Shown: in pieces, positions 52,867-62,405 of the stretch | How positions within the stretch are numbered: the first letter of the stretch is position 1 | Layout: each line of letters begins with the position of its first letter | Program-made: the position numbers and the translations under genes | Source: Sapria himalayana | Lineage: Eukaryota; Streptophyta; Magnoliopsida; Malpighiales; Rafflesiaceae | NCBI GenBank assembly: GCA_029783825.1 | Contig: JAREIK010011465.1 | Coordinates: forward strand, 52,501 to 116,500 | Reading direction: 5' to 3' | Length of the DNA: 64,000 nt | Notes under the pieces: model-generated | The model's input: only the letters and a program-made list of their open reading frames with translations | Database searches by the model: none | What the model was told of the DNA's origin: nothing

Positions 52867-53374
52867 TAGGTATGGATATACTAAAATACATTTTTTATAC
52901 TAATATATAAACATATATATTAAATATATGTTTTTAATTATATATTTAAATATAGTTATGTATAAAGTTTTTATAGTTATACATATAGTAAGATATAATT
53001 ATTTATAGTTATATTTTATTATAAATATAATATTTATAGTTGTAAAAAATTATATATCGTTAAATATTTAGCTATATATATATATATATATATTTATATT
53101 CATACAAGTAGTTATATTTTGTTATACATAAATATATACAAAGTTATAAACAAATATATAGATTTACATATATGTATACATAATGTATAAAGAGTTAAAA
53201 ATATAGTAATATTTAATTATACTATGTTTTATTTAGTTTTAAAAATATTTATATAGAGTTATACACATATAATTAAACATTATGTTGTATGTTGTTATAC
53301 ATGTAATTATAAATATAGTTACATGTGGTTATACATATAGTTACACATATAGTTATAATTATATTCATACATGT

Positions 53375-53410
<36 letters not shown>

Positions 53411-53896
53411 TATTTATTTATTTATTTATTCATATATTCTTATATATTTATACATATAGTTATGTATAGGTATAGATATAGTAAAATACATTTTTATATA
53501 CTAATATGTACATATAATTATAAAACATAATGTTGTATGTTATTATACATATAATTATAAATAAAATTAATTATGGTTATACATATAGTTACACATATAG
53601 TTATACTTATATTTATACATGTAGGTATATATATATTTTTATATAATTTTATATATGTATACATATAGTTATCTATAGGTATATATATGGTAAAATACAT
53701 TTTTAAATATAGTAAATGCAGTCTTGTATATGGTAATATACCTATTTTTATATAATTTTATATATGGTAAAATACATTTTATATATGTTATTATATAAAA
53801 ATGTATATTAAATATATGTTGTTAATTATATTTTTAAATATAGTTATGTATAATATTTTATAGTTATACATATAATCAAACACATTTATTTATAGT
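52867..53896. repeat. AT-rich degenerate minisatellite ('atagttatacatat' type)
   Basis: The sequence is made of recurring blocks such as 'atagttatacatatagt' and 'taaaatacattttttatact' (for example near 52880, 53483, 53692, 53770) with TA runs at 53074-53092 and 53375-53405. No gene is supported; local frames are low-complexity Tyr/Ile-rich strings. The same family continues at 54702-55200 and appears at 57240-57540. Confidence 0.8.
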
Positions 53897-53913
53897 TATA
53901 TGTTCTTATACCT
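53897..53913. repeat. Left target-site duplication of the ARF retrocopy
   Basis: The 17-bp sequence tatatgttcttatacct is repeated perfectly at 54685-54701. The two copies bracket the 771-bp ARF-related insertion in otherwise AT-rich repeats. Confidence 0.85.
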
Positions 53914-54684
53914 TTGGGATCCAATGCCAAAACAGAAAAAAAACAAGTTTGACTTACAATAGATCAGAACAAAGTAAATGCGGTCTTGTATTTCAGGCGT
54001 GTAATATATAAATATAAATAAAATTTGAATCCCCCTAGAAACAGATTATGTCATCCACATAACAGAACATAACACAAGAAAATTATGTAAAGATTTAGTC
54101 CACATCTAGATATGTCAACAAAGTTTATCTCATCCTACTAAAATTGTTTATGACTTGCTGGCAATGTAATTGGAATGTCAATCAAGACCCTCATAGAGGC
54201 CCTCGCCAGAGGTAGCACAAGTGCTCTGAATGTGCTAATGGAATTGGTGAAGAGAGTGAAGTCCTAGCTTTTCAGTAATTTCAGATGCATTAATCGCATT
54301 GGGATGATCTTGCTTACTGGCGAACACGAGCAAAACTACATCTCAAAGCTTTTTCTCTTTTGGCATCCTATGCAACTCATCTCTGGCTTCAACAACTCGA
54401 TCTCTGTCATTGCTGTCCACCACAATAGTAAGAATTGTGGTGACAATTTCACCAAGTTTCAACTTATATAGAATGGTTTTCTTACCGCCAGCATCAAGAA
54501 CTAGCATCAAAATCCTCATCTCCTTGTTGGCAAACAACCTGCTGGATAGCTTTGTGAACGTAAACCCCATTTCTTCCACTAAATCTCAATCCCTTTTTCG
54601 TATGGCAGTAGAGAGATCTAATGAGAAAGAGAAACAAAATCAATATACCTCAAGAGATAGTCACCAGAGAGGGAGGTAAATTTC
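53914..54684 (-). mobile_element. ARF-derived retrocopy insertion
   Basis: A 771-bp insertion lies between 17-bp direct repeats, much richer in GC than its surroundings. In minus-strand sense it contains about 100 bp of 5' leader, an ARF coding sequence without introns, and about 230 bp of 3' trailer. The features fit an mRNA copied and inserted by L1-type machinery, and L1-type elements occur in the same window. No poly(A) tract remains at the 3' end (near 53914), so the tail was lost or absent. Confidence 0.8.
54148..54579 (-). pseudogene. ADP-ribosylation factor (ARF1-type small GTPase) retropseudogene
   Basis: Functional ARF1 is a Golgi small GTPase of about 181 residues that recruits coat proteins. 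Here one frame runs from 54579 to the TAA at 54148-54150. It has '[18 protein letters not shown]', a mutated P-loop ('[19 protein letters not shown]', where the family has Gly-Lys-Thr-Thr), '[20 protein letters not shown]', '[11 protein letters not shown]' (the NKxD-type base-recognition region, with Asn replaced by Ser) and 'STCATSGEGLYEGLD'. A block of about 41 residues is missing in phase between 'TTILTI' and 'VVDSND', removing the rest of switch I and the DxxGQ/switch II region. Three in-frame stops follow at codons for Arg (CGA to TGA) and Trp (two). No introns are present. It cannot encode a working GTPase. The conventional start is the second Met (54570). Confidence 0.9.
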
Positions 54685-54701
54685 TATATGTTCTTATACC
54701 T
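54685..54701. repeat. Right target-site duplication of the ARF retrocopy
   Basis: Perfect 17-bp match to 53897-53913, followed by the AT-rich minisatellite that was interrupted on the left. Confidence 0.85.
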
Positions 54702-55207
54702 ATAGTATATATAATTAAAAAAAGTTATATATAGTTAAACATATAATTATATATAGATATATTCAAACAAGTAGTTATAGGTAGTTATATATAAATATAT
54801 ACAAAGATATAAATAAATATATAGATTTAATTAAATGAATACATATATGTATACATAGATAGAAATATAGTTATATTTAATTATATAGAGTATTACATAG
54901 TTATACAAATATTTATATATACTTATACACATATAGTTATAAATATGCATGTAGTTAAAGATATAGTTATATATAATTATACATATAGTAAAATATAAAT
55001 ATATATAGTTATATATTATTATACATATGATATATTTTGTTAAAAATATAGTTATATAGAATTACTCATATAGTTATAAAATATTATATAGTTAAAAAAA
55101 TAGTTATATATAGTTATTAATATAGTTATAAAAATAGTTTATATATTACAAATATAGTTAAATATAATTATGAAGAGTTTTATATTGTTATACAAATATT
55201 TATAATT
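54702..55207. repeat. AT-rich degenerate minisatellite, continuation
   Basis: 'atagttatatatagttat' type blocks continue after the ARF insertion with the same period-like texture as 52867-53896. No gene is seen. Confidence 0.78.
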
Positions 55208-55217
55208 AGTTACCATA

Positions 55218-55715
55218 TATTATGATAACAATACACTCTCAATTGCCCAATTAAATTACACCACTATAGAGAAAGAACTTGTATAAATAATCTTTTCTTT
55301 TGGTAAGTTAATATCATATTTAGTGGGGACTAAAGTCATAGTATATACTAATTATTCTATAATCAAATATCTCATAGAAAAGAAAGATGTCATGCCTAGA
55401 TTTATTTGATGGATTTTACTATTACAATAGTTTAACTAGAGATATTAGATAAGAAATGTACATATAATAAAAATTGAAAATATCTTATCATGAATAGAAA
55501 AGAAGATAGTAGAGTATTTGAAGAAGATATTAGATCGATTATTTTAGTTGAACTAATTATATCATTGAATGGAAATGTAATTCCATGGTATGTAGTATTA
55601 AATGAACCTTATCATTTCATGTAGTTCTCTGATCAAATTTTGAGGCAAAGTGTTATAGATGAGAGATTAGTAATATCTTGCAATAATGTGACTTTTCCTC
55701 CTGCTCTTACGAATT
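55218..55715 (+). pseudogene. Ty3/gypsy-type retrotransposon pol fragment (RNase H to integrase zinc-binding region)
   Basis: The plus-strand translation from about 55218 shows the RNase H of plant Ty3/gypsy elements: 'YDNNTLSIAQLNYTTIEKEL' (about 55221), then 'SYLVGTKVIVYTNYSIIKYL', 'EKKDVMPRFI' and 'WILLLQ', with several stops (for example the codon after 'EKELV'). After a degraded tether, 'PWYVVLNEPYHF' and 'DQILRQSVIDE' (about 55590-55672) match the stretch before the integrase HHCC zinc finger. Flanking protease, RT, integrase core and LTRs are not visible. It is a short, old remnant. Confidence 0.75.
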
Positions 55716-55818
55716 TGTGGAACATGTTAATATTTATGTGCTCAATTAATTTTTTTCTCAAAATTAATGTTGATATTTACATATATATGCATTAATATAA
55801 ATGTTCATATGCACTGCC

Positions 55819-55852
<34 letters not shown>

Positions 55853-56152
55853 ATACATCCCTATACATTACTATACATTATATATCAGTACACACATTTT
55901 TGTACTTTTTTTATATATTCACGCATGTATCTACATTTTCAAAGTAGTGTGCATACACTTGTATGCATGCATATACTACTATACACCTACAAAAACACAC
56001 ATATATACTTATATACGTAATGTATTTTTAAAGTTACACATGAAACTATTATGTGTGTGTGTGTGTGTGTATAAATATATTTAAAATAAAATATTATATA
56101 TTGTACGTAATTTATAAAATATGGTAAATTCTTTATATTTAAAACAAATATT
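55716..56152. other. AT-rich DNA with CA and TG microsatellites
   Basis: A (CA)15 run at 55821-55850 and a (TG)n run at 56052-56070 lie in AT-rich sequence. One plus-strand frame across the CA run codes a Thr-His string and is not a gene. Nothing else is recognised. Confidence 0.75.
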
Positions 56153-56156
56153 TGTT

Positions 56157-56188
<32 letters not shown>

Positions 56189-56242
56189 AGTGTGTGTGTG
56201 TGTGTGTATGCGCGCGTGCTTGTGTGTGTGTGTGCGTGCGTG
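56153..56242. repeat. (TG)n/(CG)n alternating purine-pyrimidine block
   Basis: Ninety bases of almost perfect purine-pyrimidine alternation (TG runs with CGCGCGCG and CGTGCGTG interruptions). It has the highest CpG density in the window and is of the kind that can adopt Z-DNA. Confidence 0.9.
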
Positions 56243-57239
56243 AAGCATATTAATGTGTAAAATGAAATAATGAATTAAATATATGAGCTTGTATTTTATT
56301 CAAATAGTTATTTTTTTAATATTTATATTAAAATAACTATCATTATATTGTTTTTATAATAAATGAAGTTGATATATTTGTAAATTATTTTGTTTTTATA
56401 TATATGTTAAAAAAGAAAATATAGTTCATTAATAGATAATATTGTTTTTATTTTTCTATATAATTTTTTTTATTAAAATATTAATGTCTATGATAAATTT
56501 TTACCGATTATTTATTATTATTAATAAACTTTTAAAAACTTTAAAATTCTAACAAATATAATGTAGTGCATATAAACTTTAATGTTTTGTAAAAAAATCA
56601 ATTATTTCTTTAATTATGTTCAAACAAAACAGATTACCATATAAATACACTAGTAAATTTTTCTACAAGTAATTATTTTTTTTATTATATTCAAAATATA
56701 TAAATGACCATATAAATATATGAATTTATTTTTTTAAATAATTATTTTTAATTTTGTTTTTCAAATTTAATACATTACAATGTTTTTTTTTGTAATTAAT
56801 TGATACATTTCAAAAATTGTTTATTTATAATAAATATAACATATTGTATATTATGAGGTGCAAATTTTAATTTTGTAAATAAATTTTATTTTTAAAGTTT
56901 TATCTTTGTAAATTGAAACTACTTCACATATATATTTTAGAAATTTTTTATAATATTTATTACAGAAACATATTGTTATTTGTTTTGAAATTTACAAAGT
57001 GAATTTTAACAAATAAACATTTTATTAGAAATCAATTTTAGTTAAATGATTTTAAGTGAAACAAAAATACAAACCCTAAACATATTAAATCATAATGGTT
57101 CATACAAACATAAAAATACAATAAAAATACATTTAAGGTTGAAAAAATTAACTTTTAGTTCCTAAAATATATGGAAAAAAATGATAAAGATTTATACAAT
57201 ATCCAAATAAAACATGTATGAATGAGATGAATGATATGA
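56243..57239. other. AT-rich intergenic DNA, no gene seen
   Basis: About 1 kb of very AT-rich sequence with T and A runs and stops in all frames. I see no repeat unit, RNA gene or coding region. Confidence 0.7.
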
Positions 57240-57540
57240 ATGGATATTAAGTTTCAGAAGCATGTAGTTATACATGTAGATATAGTTATATATAGTTTTT
57301 CATGTAATTATATATATTTAGACATATGGCTATGTATAGATATTGATGTAGATAAATACATATATATATATATAGTAATATGTTGGTATACATATTGTTA
57401 GATACATTTATATATAGTTATATATATATATAAGTATATTAAATATATGTTATATTTATATATAGTTATGTTTATGAATACTATTTTTATAGTAATAGAT
57501 ATAGTAAAATACACTTATATATTAATGTTTTATTACTCTT
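57240..57540. repeat. AT-rich minisatellite, third block
   Basis: Blocks such as 'atatagttatatatagtt', 'attaaatatatgtt' and 'agtaaaatacacttatata' match those at 52867-53896, so the family occurs on both sides of the gypsy remnant. Confidence 0.68.
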
Positions 57541-58404
57541 GGGATCATCATATTAACATAATTTATTATTTAAATATTAAATATGTTGTTATATGCACAC
57601 AACTCACCACAAACACCAACACCCAATTTGTGATTAACTAAGAAAAACACAAGAGTGTCGAAAGGAAAAAAATGGAAATAAAGTTGGCATATCTACTATG
57701 CACCAACATCCACATAATTAAAACACATTATATCACAAATGCATGATGAATGTATAGGAATAAGTTTATATAAGCAATTCAAGCATACCAAGGTGATTAA
57801 TGAAGAAGAATTTAGGAATAAAAAATAACATAATTAAAACTCACACTCTTGCATTAAGATAATCGATGAAGAATTAGTGTTGAAAATGTACCTCAAATCA
57901 ATAAGAAATTCTCGCTTACTCTTCGATTAGGTTTTAATGTATCGATATCGAGAGATAGAGGCAGACTCAAGAGGACTTAGGTGCTTGTTAGAGTTATCTC
58001 TCGAGTCTCGACAACAAGTGATTATATATTTTACCAAAAAGTTTAAATTTTTAATTATAAAAATATTAAATAAACAATATATAGATATAAAATAAAATAA
58101 GACTCATTTATTTTATTTACTATCTAAATTTTTTCAACAAAATTAATGTGAATGTAGCAAGGTACACAAGAAAAACAAACACCTAACAATTTTTTATTTT
58201 TAAATTAATTAAACAATAAATTTATAAACAATTTAAAAAAATATATGTTTAGCATTATAACAAATATATATATATATATATCAAATAGCTACAAAATTTA
58301 CAAACTTTATATAATAAGACATACATGAAAAGATGATTTTTGTTCTGGCCACTCTCCTAAGTGTTATAAAAATACTCTTAATGTTAAAAAATATATAAAT
58401 ATAT
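57541..58404. other. Unassigned sequence, medium complexity then AT-rich
   Basis: From 57590 to 58020 complexity is higher (CACCA-rich start, a 10-bp inverted pair tcgagagata / tatctctcga at 57948-57957 and 57995-58004), but no open frame or known domain is visible. It could be an LTR or UTR remnant. From 58021 the DNA is AT-rich. Confidence 0.5.
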
Positions 58405-58660
58405 ATATATTTTTTATGGTTATAAATTTTTAGGAATTCATTTTAATTTTTATGAAGATAATATGAAATAATTTTAAAGGCATAAAATTTCATATTGTTT
58501 GATATCATTTATAATTTGAAAATTCATAAAATTACTTAAAGGCAAAAGATAATTAATAAAAGTTATATTTTTTATTTTAATAAAGACTGAATGTTAAAAG
58601 CTATTACTAAAAATATTACTCAATTATTTAATTCTTATAAATTTTAGTAGTGGCAAACAT
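58405..58660. repeat. Dispersed AT-rich repeat, copy 2
   Basis: Related to 30215-30470 over about 250 bp, with shared blocks 'ataaatttttaggaattca', 'ggcataaaa', 'tttgatatcatttataa', 'tattttaataa' and 'aatattactcaa'. Confidence 0.6.
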
Positions 58661-59162
58661 CTATGTATTTATTTTTAAATATTAATTTAATTTATTTTAA
58701 AAATAAAGAAACAATTTAAATTTTTATTATATTTCAATATTTTCAAATTTTGTATTAATTATTTTTTTAAAAGTTTCCTATAATCATAAAATTTTTTTAT
58801 ACTTATAATAATATTAATATTTACTAGTTTATTCATCAATTCAGATATTTTTGAAAATATTTTTTATTTAATAATGCAATTAATTATTTTACATTTATAT
58901 TAGTAGAAATTTTAATGAATATTAATTTAATTTTTAAAATATCTTAAAAAATTAGAATACTTATAGAATTAATTATTTAATATTACTCTAATACTAAATT
59001 TTTAATTTTCTTAATTAAAAATTTTAGAAATATTTTTTGTATAATTTTTAAAAAAAATTTATACATCATAAAAATAGTTATTTTAGTCCTTATTAATATA
59101 ATTTTTTTAGTATTTTATATTTTTTAAATTATTTATTTATACTATCCTTTTTTTATAATTTT
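58661..59162. other. AT-rich spacer, no gene seen
   Basis: About 500 bp of AT-rich DNA with stops in all frames, ending at the start of the GATA array. Confidence 0.7.
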
Positions 59163-60243
59163 ACGAGGAGATAGACCGATAGACCGATAGGCAGATAGAC
59201 ATATTTTATAATTTTATGATGTATTTTTTAAATTTATACATCATAAAATTTAAGATAGACATATAAACAATTTGAGAGATAGAATGATAGGCAGATAGAC
59301 AGATAGACCGATAGACTAATAGATAGATAGATATATATATAGTTAGATTGATAAATAGAAAGTTTTATTGACATATAGATAGATACATAGAAAAATTGAT
59401 AGTTAGATTAAAAGTAATACAGACAGATATAAATAAAAAGATATACAGATAGGGAGATGGATAGTGAGATAGATTTATAGATATATAGATAAAAAGATAG
59501 ACATGTATACAGATAGACATATAGACAAAAGATAGACAGATAGAATCATAGATAGATAGGCAGATTGATAGAATGACATATAGACATATAGACTTATAAA
59601 CTTATAGATAGATAGCAAAATAGATAGATTGAAAGATAGACAAATAGATAGATAGATAGACAAATAGTTAGATAGATAGATAGACTGATAGATAAATACA
59701 TAGATCGATAGACAAATAGATAGATATAAGAATATAAAGATATACAGATAGGCAGATGGATAGTGAGATAGATTAATAGATATATAGATAGAAAGATAGA
59801 CATGTATACAGATAGACATATAGACAAAAGATAGACAGATAGAATGATAGATAGATAGGTAGATTGATAGAATGACATATAGACATATAGACTTATAAAC
59901 TTATAGACAAATAGTAAAATAGATAGATTGAAAGATAGACAAATAGATAGACAGACAGACAGATAGATAGATAGACATATAGATAGATAGACAGATAGAC
60001 AAATAGACAAAAAACAGATAGATATATATATCAATAGATAGATAGATAGACTGATAGATATATATATACATAGATAGACATATAGACAGATATACAGATA
60101 TACAAATAGACATATGACAGATAGACAGATAACTATATTGATACATAGACAGTTAGACACATAAACAAATAGATAGATAGACTGATGGATAGATAAATAG
60201 ATTGATAGAATGCTTGATTGATTGATTGATATATAGATAGATC
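59163..60243 (-). repeat. GATA-reading satellite array, segment 5
   Basis: GATA/TAGA 4-mers, entered through a mixed zone (59163-59285) in which AT-rich DNA and 'gatagaccgataggcagatag' alternate. It contains a 299-bp tandem duplication and ends at a polarity switch near 60243. Confidence 0.93.
59440..59955 (-). repeat. 299-bp near-identical tandem duplication
   Basis: The segment from 59440 ('atatacagatagggagatgg') recurs from 59739 ('atatacagataggcagatgg'), with the same irregular landmarks: 'gacatgtatacagatagac', 'caaaagatagacagatag', 'gaatgacatatagacatat' and 'cttataaacttatag'. Only scattered differences are visible over the more than 210 bp that can be compared, which is much closer than other units in the window. 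Confidence 0.9.
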
Positions 60244-61440
60244 TATGTATTTGTGTGTATATATATATATATATGTCCATCTATCTATCTATCTATCAAT
60301 TTATCTAACTATCTATCTATAAATCTATCTATCTGTCTGTCTGTCTATCTATATATCTATTTATCTATGTATCTATCTATACGTCTATCTATCTATCTAT
60401 TTATCTATATATCTGTCTATTTTTATATCTATTTATTTTTCTCTCTCTATCTATATATATATCTATATGTCTATCAGTCTATATGTCAATCTATATATCT
60501 GTCTATATGTATATCTATGTAAATATTTATTTGTCTACTTATCTATATGTTTATTTATCTATCTATTTATTTTTTAGGATGCCTATCTATCTATCTATTA
60601 ATCTTTCTATCAATCTATTTGTCTATTTTTATATCTATTTATTTTTTTATATCTCAATCTATATAACTATCTAATTGTATATCTGTCTATATGTCTATGT
60701 ATTTATCTATCTATATGTATATTTGTATATATGTCTATTTGTCTACATATCTATTTGTTTATCTATCTATCTATTTTTTTGTCTATCTGTCTATATATCT
60801 ATTTGTCTCTCTAACAATTTGTGTATCTATCTATCTGTTTATCTTTCTTTATATTTATCTATTTATCTAACTATATAAATATATATATGTTTATCTGTCT
60901 ATATGTTTATCTGTCTATATTTATTCTATCTATCTGTCTATCTGTATATATGTCTATGTTATATATCTATCTATCTATTGGTTTATCTATATATCTATCT
61001 ATCCGTCTATCTATCTATCTATCAAGCTGTCTATCTGTCTATCTATCTATCTTTATATCTATCTATATGACTATCTATTTAAGTTTATATCTATCTAGTT
61101 GTCTATATGAATATCTTTATATCTATCTATCCATCTATCTGTATATTTATTTATATGTCTATATGGATATCTTCTATCTATCTATTTATCTATATATATA
61201 TATTTATCTATCTAACTGTAAATCTAACTTTCTATCTATTTGTTTATCTGTATATTTGTTTATCTGTATATGTATCTATTTGTCTATCTATTATTCTATC
61301 TATCTGTATATATATATACATATCTATCAATCTATATCTATATCTATCTATCTGATAGTTTGTCTCTCTGAATATATATATATATATATATATATCTATC
61401 TGTCTATCTATCTACCTGTCTATTTGCCTATCTGTCTATG

Positions 61441-61520
61441 TGTCTATAAGTGTATATGTTTATTAGCCTATCTGTCTATGTGTCTATAAGTGTATATGTT
61501 TATTAGCCTATCTGTCTATC
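61441..61520 (+). repeat. 40-bp perfect tandem duplication
   Basis: The block 'tgtctataagtgtatatgtt' plus 'tattagcctatctgtctatg' is repeated directly at 61441 and 61481, with the next partial unit at 61501-61519. Confidence 0.92.
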
Positions 61521-62359
61521 TATATATATATATATCTATCTATCTAGCTATCAGTATATTTGTATATATTTCTATCAACCTATCTATCTATTTGTCTATC
61601 TATCTATCTCTCAGTCTAACCATAAATCTATCGATATGTCTATGTATCTATCTATGTGAATGTCTATATGTTTATCTATCTAACTTTCTATCATTATCTA
61701 TTTATCTATAAAATTATCTATTTATTTTTCTATCTATCTATCTTTCAAACTACCTATATATATATATATATATCTATCTATCTATTTATCTATCTTTTTA
61801 TCTATGTATCTTTCTATCGATATTTATATCTATCCATCTGCATATCAATCTATCTAGCTATATGTCTATCTATATATTTGTTTATCTTTCAATATGTTAA
61901 TCTATTTATCATTTTATCAGTATATTTTTTTAACTATCTAAATGTATATCTGTCAGACTATCTATCTATCTATTTGAATATATGTCTATCTAGCTATCTA
62001 TTTTTCTATTTATTTTTTTATATGTTTATCAATCAATCAATCAATCAGTCTGTCTATCTATATATCTATTTATCTATCAAAATGTCTATCTATCTATTTG
62101 TGTATCTCCGTATCTATTTTAAGTATATAAGTCTATTTTCTAATCTATCTATCGATCTATCTATATGTCTATTTGTCTATTTGACTATATGTCTATCTAT
62201 CTATTTATATGCCTATTTGTCTATTTTTCTTTCTGTATATTTGTCTATCTATCTATCTTTCTATATGATTATCTATCTAACTATCTATCAATCTATCTAT
62301 ATATCTATCTGTATATCTATATATTTTTCTTTCTATCTAACTTTGTAACTATACACCCA

Positions 62360-62405
<46 letters not shown>
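62360..62405. repeat. Compound (CA)n(TA)n microsatellite
   Basis: About 29 bp of CA followed by about 17 bp of TA within the TATC array. Confidence 0.92.

Noticed and set aside
53282..53700. Tyr/Ile-rich frames on both strands
   Set aside because: Translation of the AT-rich minisatellite and TA run.
54410..54679. Plus-strand 89-codon frame
   Set aside because: Antisense shadow of the ARF pseudogene, whose minus-strand protein is clearly recognisable.
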